From Apteryx mantelli (Eukaryota > Chordata > Aves > Apterygiformes > Apterygidae): a stretch of DNA of 64,000 bases. The position numbers and the translations under genes are program-made. The stretch covers positions 50,657,297 to 50,721,296 of the forward strand of contig NC_089983.1 of the NCBI RefSeq assembly GCF_036417845.1. Direction: 5' to 3'. Each line of letters starts with the position of its first letter. The first letter of the stretch is position 1. The notes under the pieces are model-generated. The model was not told the origin of the DNA. It ran no database searches and was given only the letters and a program-made list of their open reading frames with translations. This document shows, piece by piece, positions 50,116 to 64,000 of this stretch.

Positions 50116-53100
50116 TGAATAAATCCATGGTTTAAAAGAGATACCTTGCCTGCAATAAACTCACAAACATATAAGAGTACTCTAACCTCTGGCTGTAAAG
50201 ACAATTATTCCAACCCAGTAGACAGTGACCTGGTTTGTTACACATACTTCTACAACCTCCCTGCCAAATCACTGCCACACAATATATCCAGGCATAAAGT
50301 CATTAGTCCCGAAGAAGAATGCTTTTTGCAGCTCAGAAATCCTATAAATAGTCCCATAAATCTGCTGAAAAATGTATACCACCTTGAATGGGTGTCTTTT
50401 TGATGAGGAAGATAATAATGGAACTTCGCAGAATAATTTAGTATCATTCAGATGTGGAAGGCGCCCAAAGAAAGAGCATGAACATAATCAGAAAGTTGGT
50501 TCTCTAATAGCACTGCCTCCTCAGCTCCCTACCTCTGTGTCTTGAGATGCTGCCACTGCCGTTCTCTGTTGTCATCCCAGAGCTTATACTGCCACTTTTC
50601 TAGCCCACTGTTGTCCTACTTCTTTGCAACGCTGCCTGTGCTGGGACAGCAACCGCTGCAAGGGGAGATGGTGACAGAGCCCCAACAGGAGGAAGCTGCC
50701 AGTTCAGGCACTCACTGCTGGCTCCTGTTTGTTGCCTTCTTCAGCATGACACGTGAAGTATAAACTAAGCCCTGGCCAGCTTTTTAGTCTGTGCTCTGAT
50801 TCATGCCTGGCCTAAAGCACTAGGTGACTTTACCTTCCATCTGTTACTCTCCAGTGAAAGGTAAAGCTAAATGGACCGCTGCTCTGAGAACAGTTGCTCT
50901 GTAGCTTAGAGATTCTCCTAAAATTGTGTCCTAATTGGTCAGTGTTTACTACTGATATGGAAAGGAATGCATCATTGCAGTCTTCAAACAATATCCTTAG
51001 CGTTTGGAACAGGTTGCGATGTATTGTACCATGGTAATCAAGAGAATGGCTTATTAATTTCTAGTGACATCAGGGTATGCTTATCAGTACCTTTGCTATG
51101 GAAAGTCCCTTGTAGCTCATTTTGGAATGATCTCCTGAGGGAGCGAGATGAGAGATGATGAGCCAGAAGGAAGAACGAATAGGACAGGGGACAATTCTTG
51201 GAACAAGTGAAGGAGGAATGGAGCCATGAGGGGGAGTTTAGGAACGAGGGGACAGCAGGCCTCTGGCAGATCTCCAGTTGGAGACAGAAATAGGGGGAGA
51301 CAGGGTTCCCGACACTAACAGCCTGCTCAAGTCTCCAGGACAGAGGTAGGAAGGATCACATCAATGAAAATACCAAGGAAGTAAACGGAGGCAAGATCCG
51401 TGTTTGCACAGCTCAGCCTAAGGAAGCAAAATAGCAATGCACTGCTGGAAAGCAAAGCTCCATCTGTTGCTTACACTCAAACACCTGGGAAAAAAGGCAC
51501 ACTGATACACCAAGTCCAACAAACAGCATGTATGTCAGATGTTCCAGGCTCTGGGAAGTTATCACAGCAACTGCAGCAAGAGCTTTTAAGTATAACAAGT
51601 GATTAGAAAAATGTGGAAACAAGTAAAATCCTCAAGTAACTCCAGGGCTCAGTCCACTTGATTTTTCACTTGTACATTGACAAGAGATGAAAATTGTAGC
51701 ATTACTCCATTAAGGCACTTTTTGATATCTTTATGGTTCCTTCTTTCTACTGATTTAGAGTGTAACATTAATTTAGAAATTGACCTGAAAGTAATAAAGT
51801 ACCATAACCAGTGCACTCTTTGCCTCCTCCTAAATACTGCTTTGCCACAATTAATCAGGTCAGAGTGTGCTGGTTCCTTCTATAAGCTGCGAAAGCCACT
51901 CAGAAAATAACTTTCAAGCTATCAAAGATGCCCATAGGAAGAAGAAATGTATCAGGTGTTGAAGCCAAATGCAGAATCAGCTTTTCATTTTTATGTAAGA
52001 AACACATTTTGGCATAACAAATAATACAGGAAGTTGCTAAGATTGGTACCAGTATTTTAATGTTTTTGATTTCAGGAGTCTGGGACCTCTGTGACAGTGA
52101 AATAATTCAGTTGTTGCATTGAAAAAAGTCACAGTTTTGTTGGGGACCATAGTTGGAAAGAGTAATTAGCAATTGTTAAGGTTGGGCAATTTTTAAAACC
52201 TACCTTCCATCTGTGAATCAGTTGCTTCATCATTCATGCACTTCACAAAGTTAAAAATAAATCCTGGTATGAAACCCTCACCTTACTTTGAAGTATGTGT
52301 TGAAATCACAACAATACACAATCACCTGGCACATACCAACTTGGCAGGAAGGAACATGAAGTGGCTTTTTGCTTCTGGTCGCCAGTGCAGGATCCTCTCA
52401 GCGCTCCTATTCCTGCACAGGTGCCTCTTCATGACTTAGGGGACTGTTGAGATGATGCCACCCACTCCATCCCCTGGAGATGAGCTCCCTGGCTCCTCTC
52501 TGGCTGCATCTCCCAGAGCAGGCAGCAGCCTCCCATCTACCTTAATGTTCAGGTGTAATCCCTGCCTTGCTCTAGAAAAAAAGAGAAAGTACAGCCTTTG
52601 GAGGCTCCACAGCATTTTCTACCAAATTATGAATATAACAAGAAATTAACTTTTCGGTCAAGAATGAAAAAAGATATTTTAGATCTGTAAATAGACAGTC
52701 CTGAAGAGCTACACCAGACTCGAGGAAAGCTGACTTGCATACCTGTGCTGTCACGCTACCCAGCCAGGGTGCCACTCCTGATGCTTAGACATGTTGCTTG
52801 AACAAACTCCACTCTGCATAGAGCGACAGACACTGAGCGGCGAGTTTGGTGCAGAAAGGGGACTTTTTGTCTCCCCAAGTATCTTTTGGATATCTCCCAA
52901 GCCTGATATCCAAGTAGCAAATAGGCGCTTTGGTGTGTCACGTTGCTTCTCACTGTCCCCAAGAGGATCAGGTTCCTGGACCACTAAGGAGTCTGGCTTG
53001 TACAAAACAGGTTAAACCAATGAGCAGATGTCCCACCTCCCTTGGAAGACCCATTTTGCCTTTTGTGAAGAAAATTTTACAAGTCTGTCACATAGGTTCC

Positions 53101-53954
53101 AGAGGCAGCGAAACGAGTCTATAACCACTAAGAAATTGTGCTTTCCAGATCTGCAGAAGAGATGACTCTTGAGCCCAGGTCTCTCCTTAGTCCCAGCTTC
53201 CGTTTCATGAGCACCAGAGGTCTCTCCTACAGTCTCTCTTCCAATGTGATGGGCCAAGAGTGATGTAAACAATGTACTTTTAAAGCTTAGCTTTTCCTGG
53301 CACTCTTTGGCTTGTTTCTTGGCAAGCTTCTCGGTTCAGGCACTGGAAATGCTTTCTTCTTCTTCCAGCTGGGGATAAAGCAAATATGCTATTCCCAGGT
53401 AAGAGCAGCTTTTAGTACAATAGTAACCCTACATTTGATACAGTACTTACCTTTTCCCCAAAACAAATCATAATTCTAAAATGTAAAAAATTATTCCACG
53501 TATAGAGAGAATTTAAATCTTCCTCAAGCAAGCAGAACAGCAACTGTGACATCTTTGTTTCCCTTCTCCAGTGAGGACCAATATGCCAAGGCTGATCCTT
53601 TGGTTTAGCAAGCATTTTTTCCTGCAGGAAAGAGCACTTCCTTGTCCCTCTTTATCAAAATCGTTTAATCCAGGTAATTAAACAATTTTAGAAGTTTGAG
53701 TAGAGATTTTTCCACAGAAACTTTCAGCACAGAAGGACTACAAGGGAAGTTATAAATGAGCGGGGGAAGATTAAGACTACAGACTGCAACACTCCCTGCA
53801 ACACTAAGATGATTCTCCAAATACAGGCTTCTTTAGGCAGCTGTCCCAGCATATATTTGTTCAAGCGCAACATACTCTCAACTAAATAAACAAACCTACT
53901 GTATATGAAAAAGAAAAATCCAAAACACTCCCCCCCACAAAACTCTAAAGCACC

Positions 53955-53976
53955 TTTTTTTTTTTTTTTTTTTTTT
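53955..53976 (+). repeat. T22 homopolymer
   Basis: Uninterrupted T run in intergenic DNA, compatible with a reversed poly(A) tail, but no element body was recognised. Confidence 0.92.
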
Positions 53977-56900
53977 ACTGAGTCTTCTTCCTATTAACTG
54001 GCAGATGGTTATACCTAACAAAGTAGTTGAATCACAGTGCTACTCATGTGCTGATGCTTCATTTTATTTATTTTTTTACATGCAGGGCATCCTCTTACTA
54101 GAACTTTGATATGAATGGCCAGTTCTGTTAGAATGAAAAACCCCAGACCTGTATTAGAAAAGTGTTCAGCACAAATTCGCCAGCAAAATGATTAATTCAA
54201 TTTCAGCTATGGAACTGCTTGGGCCATCTCCATAGTAATAAATACAGTTACACCTTTACTGCAACAGATTATATATAAGCATTCCAAATCTTCTTAGAAA
54301 ATTAGGTTCTATGGGAGCACTAGAGGAACATCAATTTAATAAGCATGCAGGAAAAATAGAAGGGTTTGTTTGTTTCTTTTGTCTTCATGTACGTGACCTG
54401 GAAATTCTGAAATGGCTTCCCCCTACTCCCGAAGCCTGGAAACCTTGAGGGGAAAGGAACAAAGTTTTTCCTATGATTATTCAGACAGACCCTTGAAAAT
54501 GAGGTTAAATAACACAGACCGCAGATAATCCTTCACTGGCTATCACTGAATTTTTGCTTCTCTGATCCTAGGTGCGTTGCCCTCTAGTTAAAAAAAATCA
54601 TAATACTTTGCGCTATTTCTGCTATTTTTGAATGCATGTATGCCGACTATATTCAGCAGCAACTATACATTAGAAAAGGACAGTGTTGAATGAGTTACTG
54701 CTAACAATAAAAATAGCTTCTTATGATTTTTTCCACTGAGATGAATTTGCTTGATTTAACAAGCAAACACCCATCTAATTAAAAAAAAAGGTGAAATTTT
54801 TGAATTGTCCAGTTAAAAGAGTGGATCAAAAATATTTTAATAGTAGGGCATCAACATGTATTTTCGTTTAAAAGAATCCCTGGACATTTTGATGCAAAAG
54901 GAGGCTGCTAGTAGCAGCACTAATTAAACAGATCATCTTGTCTAGGATATCAGCAAGTGCCCCTAGGAGTACAAGCACTGAGCAACCTTTTCTGCCTTGC
55001 CACTAGCTTGCTTGGATAATCATCTTTACCCAATGCTGGATAAACAGAATATTATGGGGGTGCTTGCTTTTCTGTTTGTCATGCCTGCTTTATAGACAAG
55101 GAAAAGCAGAGTCTCCCATTTTAATTAATGCTAAAGTCACTTGACAATTCTCTACCCAAACTAGGAAGAGAACAGTGGTTTCCAGCGCCCTGCCTTCAAA
55201 GGACTCCTTGGCAAACTGTGTGCTCGTCACTAAGAGGTCTAACACCTTTTAGAATTTTGACAAGTCCTAATGTGGGTAACAGGATCGATTCCTAATGCTA
55301 CAGTTAAAAAAATACAGATTTTAGAGCAAAATAAACCACCACAGAATATAAAGAGCTGTTTTCAACCTGAAAAAGTGTCGTTTTCTACGTAAACAGTACT
55401 TTTCAGAAGACACTGCAGTGCAAAGAGCAAGATTAAGTTTTTGATGTGACCATCTCCGTAATACCTAGTAAGGTGCTGTGACTCAGTACGTTAGCGTTTG
55501 AGAAACGCATCACAAATTCGGCCAGTATTGCCAGAACTGTCATTAATCACCAGCCTGAGAGATCGTCTCTCTACTCCAATGCTTGTACTAGAAAATGCTA
55601 CAGAGATGTGAAAAGTCAAAGCAAAAGACAAACAAGCCTATTTTAAACTCACATCACACACTGAACTTTCTCACCTCTGGTTTATGCCCGTCTGTCCACA
55701 GAACTACCTCCACTCTTAGAAGTCCCCGGACATCCTCATCCCCGAAAGCTGTAGCAGACTGGGACCTCCGCACTTGGGTTGCCCTGCTTTCTCTTGGTTT
55801 GTTTAGGTACCAAAACCTGTTCAGCATAACGGCATCAATCTGGTGAGCGCGTGCTCAACTACGGCAGGAAAACGTCACTGCAGACTCAGCACGGCGGAGA
55901 AGTCAGTGGCGGCGTTTTATCAGTGCCAAATCCACCCAGGACATCAGGACCCACAGGAGATTGTCTGGCACGGTGAGTGGATAACAGCTATAAACACCAT
56001 CAGTGCAAGCAAACAGCTCAAAGATACAAGAGACACCAGCCTTCCGTAGTAGGGGATGGCACAAAGGAACAAGAGGGAAGATCGGCTGTGGGATCACATG
56101 CAGGGTGGTAGCGGGGGCCAATTCATGCTGCCTGATGACCCAAACAAGGTGTTCAGTGCAAGCTGGCCCAAAGGAGGAGAGCGCCCATGGAATGAAAAAA
56201 TTGCTGCCCAGGAGCCCGGGTGAAGCCAGCCATTCGTTTCTGGCTTTAGAGCTCAGTAATGCCAGAGGATACAAGCAGAGTTTTGATTTTTGGAAGTCAG
56301 ATCTGGATGACAGATGCAGCAAGGAGGGATTAAGCATGTGCCTCTTGCATTACTACAGCCAGTGTCCTCTCCTCCTGCCCTACAAGCTCAATGCTGTTAG
56401 CAACAGCTGCTCTTAGCCAAAACAGCAGAAAAGTGGCACAGAAGAAACAGCTCATAACAGAGATCCAAATTAAATTTTTTGAGAATGTCTTATGAACTGG
56501 CTGCTTTTGCACAGAGCAGCCATGAAGAAACAAATGGATTTACCTGGAAGTAAAGGCACACCCAACTAAACAAACACTTTTAAAAAAGGGCCCTGGAAAG
56601 TAGTCCCCAAACTGACCTGCAACTCACTGACCTTTGTCCAAAGGGAGGGCACACCTTCATGCAGCACACCAGAAGCCCTTCCACAAAACTAGCAACACTT
56701 ATGCACCACGATATAAGCACTCAGAGCCAACTATATACGTACAGCGGCTCTTTAAAGTAAGTTCAGAAAACACTCCAGTTACTTTCCCCTTCTCCCTTCC
56801 TGGAGATGGCCCATGCTCTTCATGGCTCTTCAGTATACAAATTAAGAATTACCTGAGAAATATATACATATGCGCACCAGGCAGCTGGAAACTAAACAAC

Positions 56901-57996
56901 TTCATACTGTCTCAGAAAACTACCACGAACAGAGCTACTCATATTGTAGTCGCAACTATCACTGATTACTTCAATTTATATAGCATCTTCAGTCCAACAC
57001 AGACTGATTCGTTTGACTCATTTCTGAAATAGTCGTTCCTGGGCTGCACTTATTTAACAGCCCTGCATGCATCAGATACCCAGTCCAATTCAAACTACAG
57101 AATGTGCTCAGATAGAGCCTTTGACTTCCTATTAAAAACCAAAAACAACCAAACAAAAAGCATCAGCCCCCTCTTTTCCTAAGTTTTTTGCAGCATTGGA
57201 TCTGCTTAATCAGATTCTCATCAAGAGGTAATTAAGAGACCTTAGCAACCGCTATCAGTTCAGTCTCCTCTGCAGAGCTGTTGTACCATGCTGTTTCTCG
57301 GCCCCATGCAGTACCTGTCTGCAAGCTGGGCTCTTGTTTCTACACGAAAGCCAGGCCACTTGGCCAGAGTAGGACAAGGAAGAGAAACTACAGAGAAACA
57401 GGAGAGCAGACTCTGGCACATTGGGAAAACCTAAAGCAAAGTTTTGAATCTGCAGATAAAACATGGCATACTAATTGCTATCCAGTTTCCTACATTACCT
57501 AGAGCATTTTAAGTCCATGAGTAAAGGAGTTCATTTCAAGGGCTGAAAGGACACTTACTTCCTCATTACTCTTCCACTTGGAGTAACAAATAAGATGAGA
57601 ATATCGAGAGGTATAAGAAGAGAAAACGTTTCTCTGGGTACAAAGCTGAATTATTCCCCGTGAGATTCGGGGTAACGTAACTCCTTTTGCAGGAAGTGCT
57701 ATAAGAGGTCCATGTGGATAAAGTTAATATCACATCCAAAAAGAGTACACCAGTTCCCAGCTGTACTATTTTGGGATCCAGCTCAATACAGGAGGAAAAA
57801 AAAGAAAAAAAGCCCAGACAAACAACCGCTACCAAGCCTCAGTACATTGGTGTTCCACCAGTATTGACCTGGACCCGCTCTGTTTACCTGGGATCACATG
57901 ACCAGGAATACCACCATTGCAGCATTAGTATACATTTGCTACTAACAGGCAGTAAGAGAACTAAAACACTCTTTTGTTTGACTTGAAAACATTCTA

Positions 57997-58002
57997 TTTA
58001 AT
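57997..58002 (-). terminator. Candidate ACVR1 poly(A) signal ATTAAA
   Basis: ATTAAA in transcript sense, about 1.14 kb after the stop, within TATAAATTAAATAGAATG. A second ATTAAA sits at 58856-58861, about 280 nt after the stop. No AATAAA was seen on this strand in the interval, so the choice is tentative. Confidence 0.4.
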
Positions 58003-58767
58003 TTATACAAATAACTACTAAATAGAAAAAGTAGATTAAAACAAAATAGTTATTTTTCTGGCAGAGTTTAAATGCATATTATATAGCTTAGAAGAAATAA
58101 AATGCATTTTCCCCACAGCATTCATGACCTAAAATTCTACTCAAGTCCTCCATTGCTTTCCTCTTCTAGATCAGTAAGATACTAGACACAACGTCATGTG
58201 GGTAATGGCTATATATATGTTCCGTATTTGAACTGAAAATATGTTACAGACCACACACCTACAAATGTGAAGCACTTAAAATGTGACTATCGAGTTGTAA
58301 TATGATAATACAGAAAACAATTTATGTTTCAGGTTATATTGTGTTACAAAAACATCTGTGTAAGAAATCATGAAAGAGGCCACATAAAAATAAGCTTTAA
58401 CTTTATGCACTTATTTTACAGTTTAAAAAACTGGCAAGTGCACTAGTAATAAATAATTTGCAAGTTTTGTATAAACGAGAAATTCCTAATGTTCAGCATT
58501 ATTGTAAACATCAGTACACATGTAAAATGCAGCTAAAATCTGACAGTTACATTTTCAGTTTACCAAATTCATTTCCTATTATTCAGGCATAGATCAATGT
58601 AGTATACAGCCAATCATATTTTTGGCAAGTCATGTCTTTAAAATTAACAGTGACAGTGCAAGTAAGGAATGCAAAGAATTCCTAGTGCAATAAAGAAGAG
58701 AAGCACAGGCAATATTGCTGATTAAAATTTACCACTTCCATGTGTTCATCCTGGGAGTGATTAGGAG

Positions 58768-58840
58768 ATTAAAAAAAGAAAAAGAAAGAAGAAAAGAAAA
58801 GAAAAGAAAGAAAAAGAAAAGAGGCAAAAAAAAAAAAGAG
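58768..58840 (+). repeat. Polypurine (GAAA/GAAAA)n tract
   Basis: Over 70 bp of almost pure A and G (AAAGAAAAAGAAAGAAGAAA type units, then a GAGGC interruption and an A12 run). In the ACVR1 transcript it is a U/C tract about 300-375 nt after the stop. Confidence 0.93.
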
Positions 58841-59141
58841 CTATTCAAAGCCATTGTTTAATGCCCTGATCTTGTCTTAGGATTTCTCTGTCTTCCTTCA
58901 GGCCACTACCTTCGCAACAGCACATCCAGCGTGAGTCTTTATAGCTTGACCATTTGTGAAATGCCCATTGTAGTCACTGAGCAAAGTTCATATGGTTCCA
59001 CTGTCTCCCAAACAGATGGCTAGGTAAGAACTTCTGTCTCTATAAGAAGCCACATGGGGACCAATTATATAACTTGTCTGGCCAGACTACTTCTGAACCA
59101 GACAAATGCCTTCCTATCAGGAGAGCACCATGAGGAGAAGG

Positions 59142-60476
<1,335 letters not shown>

Positions 60477-63400
60477 CTAGCGAGATGCAAACAAGAGAGA
60501 CATTATTTAATGACTCAAACCCAGTGAAACAGCGTTTCTGCCCAGAGAGAAAGAACATGATCTACACCGTCTGAGAAGCACAGAAACCTTTCAGAAGTGA
60601 ACATCACATTGTCAAGCAGCCATTAAAAAACAGAATAGTACTTACTACCATATGTACAGCTTTTCCTATCCAAACTGTTAATTAATTGGTGCCTGTTACA
60701 ATTCTGCAAAGCAAGAACTATATCTATCTGACAGATGTTTGAACTGAAGCAACAGGAAATTTGTTTGGCAAAAGGCCAAGGAGTACAATTGGGGTAGTGC
60801 GGGATCGAAACTCTTTTTGCCAACAGAAATACTCATACTAAATCACATGCCATATAATGTAGTCAGAGAACAGTGATGCACATTAATAGAACAGAAAATA
60901 CAAGGATAGGTTGTTAACAATTCCATAAACAAATAGAACAGTTTATGCCACCCAAATAACTCAAAACATTGTTTACCCCTAATTTGTACAGTAGTATTGT
61001 ATAGCATGATTTGTCGACACTTTCTGCTTTTAACAATTAGCCTCAGATTTCAGTTTTCATCACAAATTTGCTCTTACTGACTCCTCTTGCATCTTTTAGA
61101 ATGCATGGAGGTTTACTGACTCCCAGAAAACTGGAACTTCTACTAACAAAATAAAAAAATTGATGTCTGTGTTGTCTTTAATAGTCTTATCACACACTTC
61201 GCTGGGTTCTATGATTCATGAGAGAATCCCATAAGGGTGCCAGCATCTACAGACTCTCACACTGGTACTTCAAATGAAATTATTTCTTGTTATTAAAACA
61301 GTAAAACACCTCAGATAATTGGAATCACATAACATCACAGAGCCAAACCTCTGAAAGTCCATGACACCAAATATCTGAGTGTACTTTCCAAGACTGAGCT
61401 TTGAAAAACAGCTAACACACACAGTTAACGTATGTGCTCTCACAGCTTGTCACCCAGCTCACAAAAAACTGGCAGGCTAAAAAGCCTTTTGCCTGCTCAC
61501 TAAGGCATGTATGCAGCATTGCTGTTTCATCAGTGAGTTAAGCTCACAAGTGATCCAGGGAGCACAGCTTTCTCAGGAAGCACATTTAAAAATTAGTGGT
61601 CAGACAGCTTGGAGAAATACGGAGTGAATGTGGCACTCTGCACAGCAGAAACATGGGCAGAACACACTAATCTTAAAACTGCTTTTTAGCAGAGTGGTGG
61701 CTGTCCTATAGTCAGGCACACAAGAAATTCAGGAGAGTTTTTAATGCTTGGAATATGCTGAAGTAGAAAAGAGGTTCTCCAACTTTACTACAGCATCTAG
61801 GATTTCGTTTTCTTGTTCTATTGGAAATGAAGATCAAAACCCCATAGATTCTCTGTAAAAATCTGTAAATCCCTGCCTGTAAAGGCTAGACAAACAGAAA
61901 AATGGTCTTCAGCAAATTACACCTTACTTAGAAAATCACTTTACAGTAGGGCAGTTCAAAGATCTGGCTACCCAAGCAAGTACCATAACGAAGTAACTAG
62001 CGGACTGCAAGGTTTGCCTTGTAGTACTCTGGTGTGAATGCAGAAGGACAGACTGTATTACATGCTGCATAAAGAAGTACTCTAAGTTTTTAAGCAATTC
62101 ATAATTGCCTATACTGAACATTACCTATAGGGCTGAGCTCTGTTTTTATACTCTTCCTGCCTCCTCCCAGAACACAAACAACAAAAATTATCTGTGAAAA
62201 CTCAAGAATACAAAGAAGCTCTTGTGCATCCATATTATCTCAAACTAAAGTAGGGACAAAGCAGTAATTTTACACCATTGAAATGCAAAACTTCACAGAT
62301 ATATCATATAGCTCTGAAAATGTTTCCCAAAGTCATTATGATATTAAAGTGAACTTTATCACTAAAGACAAAGGCTGGCTATATTTTAATTTACTATTTT
62401 CATGTGATCTTTCCAACATACAGGTTATATAGATGGCTACTGCACACAAGACATATCATTATAATACTAAGTATGAAATGAACTTGGTCTAGCCTTTACT
62501 CTAATAGAATAATTCTAGCGTGCTCTGAGCTGCCACAGTCAAACATCACAGGTCCTGTGGGATCACTGTTGGCTCTGCAACAGCTTTTCAGCTATGCCAG
62601 CAAGGCACTGTAACCTCTAGCCCACACCACTCCCAACAAAATTGTCAGTCTGAACTATTGCACGCTTCCCTTTCCCACTTCCAGGGAAAGAAAACAAGCC
62701 TCCTGCTACAGGACAGACCCTAAGCTTGTGCATCACAACCTATAGTTTGCCACTGTCCAGACAGTTTTAAGGTGACTTCTGTTCATTTAGAATAGATTGC
62801 ATTTTTTTTTCCTGGGTAGCCAGCTCTTTACTAATCAAATGAACTAGCACTCACTCATTCAATAGCAATTTTTGCCACCTTTATTCCATGTTACTTTAAT
62901 GCCAACTTGCCCTATGCATACATGAATATACTGCTGGAGCGAAGTAGTATCTACAGAGCTACCTTGGCAGCAGACACAGCTTTGCAGATATAATGTTCAT
63001 CACATGGTAGTTGTGGTCTTGAACAGTAACTATCTTTCATCTTGTTGTGTTACTCTTGACAATCAACAAGATCACAACATTGAAAATAATAATGGAGATT
63101 CTACGTGTCGGTTGCAAGGCGAACAAAGATGCCGAGGCGCTGCGCACTAGGAAGGGAACACATTCAACAAGCAGCAAACAAGCATTCTGCAGAGAACAAG
63201 CACTGCTCTGTTTACGTAGAGTAAAATACTGATTCTAGGGGCTTAAGCCACATTTTCAAGCACTGGGAGAAATGCTGAGGAGCTGCAGCACAAAGATAAC
63301 ACAAGTACTCTTGGTTGTGGGAAAGAAGTTTCTGAGCAATTTTCTTCCCTATACTCATCCACAAGAACAGAAGGGTATTAAAAAATCACTGTCACCTAGA

Positions 63401-64000
63401 GGACCATTACAGGGGGAAAAGAAAGGGGAAAGAAAAAAAAAGACTTACTAGTCAGATTAGAACAGCTTAAGAGTTTCCATGAACTGAAATACTAAAAACA
63501 AGCTGACTCATTGACTTTGTATTTCTGTTCTATAAATGGTAGATAAGTATCCAGAATGGTAAAAGAGAAAAATTCATAGCATACGCAAATGAAAATTGCC
63601 TCTTGCCCATTTGACATACGTTATCACCCAGTTCGCATGAGTGTGCTACCTTGACCTCAGCATACTCACTGCAAGTGCCAAAGTCTCATTACAAATCAAA
63701 CGGGGTTATCCGACTGACCGCCTGACAAAGTAAAGATTTCCACAGAGCTAGCTACTCAGATTGCTGAAAGAAAATGCTTACTCCTGAGTGTTTGGTTCCA
63801 AACCAGTGTAAGAAAGGGGAATTACTTGTAATAACAGCCAGAAATACAGCAAATAACTGGAAATAAGTTAATATCACAGTCATCTTAGACTTAAGATTTT
63901 GTTGACACAACCCAGCTAACTTTAAAATGAGGTAGTTGTATTACTGTTAAAAGTGTTGCCATGGTGGCGCTGAGCTCACTGAATTAAATTACGGAAGATT
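60477..64000 (-). other. ACVR1 intron (continues beyond the window)
   Basis: 3.5 kb upstream of the penultimate ACVR1 exon. I looked for the preceding exon (tyrosine-methionine-alanine-proline-glutamate, APE-motif region) and did not find it, so the intron extends past base 64000. ORFs here are short and featureless, and no repeat was named. Confidence 0.75.

Larger units (their letters stand above)
41300..57975. other. Intergenic region between ACVR1 and ACVR1C
   Basis: About 16.7 kb without a gene I can support. ORFs are short and unrecognisable. Recognised contents are a (GGAA)n tract, TG/TA and alternating purine-pyrimidine microsatellites, several G and C homopolymers, a LINE relic at 49420-50115 and T or GAAA tracts. 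GC-richer stretches at about 50500-51400, 52400-53300 and 55600-56420 remain unexplained. Enhancers for either gene may lie here, but nothing in the sequence alone marks them. Confidence 0.75.
57976..59141 (-). other. ACVR1: Probable ACVR1 3'UTR
   Basis: About 1.17 kb of AT-rich sequence after the ACVR1 stop, down to a candidate ATTAAA. The length is like that of mammalian ACVR1 3'UTRs as I remember them, but the end is inferred. It contains a long U/C tract (complement of 58768-58840). Confidence 0.5.

Noticed and set aside
55595-56416. Cluster of ORFs (83-144 aa) on both strands in a GC-richer intergenic stretch
   Set aside because: Overlapping ORFs on both strands without recognisable families. 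Compositional explanation preferred, although a lineage-specific noncoding transcript cannot be excluded.
60477-64000. Further ACVR1 exons
   Set aside because: No sequence encoding the preceding APE-motif exon or other kinase exons was found on the minus strand. The intron appears to run past the window edge.

Overview
The window is vertebrate nuclear DNA, almost certainly from a bird. It contains spliced genes with GT-AG introns, a CpG-island promoter, AT-rich introns, and few interspersed repeats. The clearest of those repeats is a CR1 LINE 3' end of the type common in bird genomes (3145-3512). There are no bacterial-style operons, CRISPR arrays or recognisable viral genes.

Two related genes lie head to tail on the minus strand. 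From 40633 down to 1258 is a complete coding sequence in nine exons for activin receptor type-1C (ACVR1C, ALK7). I reconstructed every splice junction. The exons sum to 1488 nt, which is 495 codons plus stop, against 493 aa in human. The protein has a signal peptide, a ten-cysteine ligand-binding domain, one membrane helix, a GS box and an intact Ser/Thr kinase. At the right-hand end, 60476 down to 59142, are the last two coding exons of ACVR1 (ALK2), in frame to a stop. The rest of ACVR1 lies beyond base 64000. In mammals ACVR1 and ACVR1C are also neighbours in this order, so the synteny supports both names and argues against TGFBR1.

Layout: 1-1257 is ACVR1C 3'UTR and flank. 1258-7536 holds clustered exons 9 to 4 (most of the kinase), with a CR1 copy in intron 6 and a 20-bp minisatellite in intron 4. 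Exon 3 (membrane helix and GS box) is at 11308-11553 and exon 2 (ectodomain) at 26146-26376. Exon 1 is at 40561-40633 inside a CpG island at about 39.95-41.29 kb. From 41.3 to about 57.97 kb is intergenic DNA with microsatellites, long G and C homopolymers and an old LINE relic. From about 57.98 to 59.14 kb is the likely ACVR1 3'UTR. From 60477 to 64000 is ACVR1 intron.

Both genes encode type I receptors of the TGF-beta family. ACVR1C acts in the activin/nodal/GDF3 branch (SMAD2/3) and ACVR1 in the BMP branch (SMAD1/5/8). I found no convincing novel biological system. The observations most worth checking are the run of in-frame-skippable ACVR1C exons 2-5, the intron 4 minisatellite, the opposed G20 and C17 homopolymers, and several unassigned sequence blocks.
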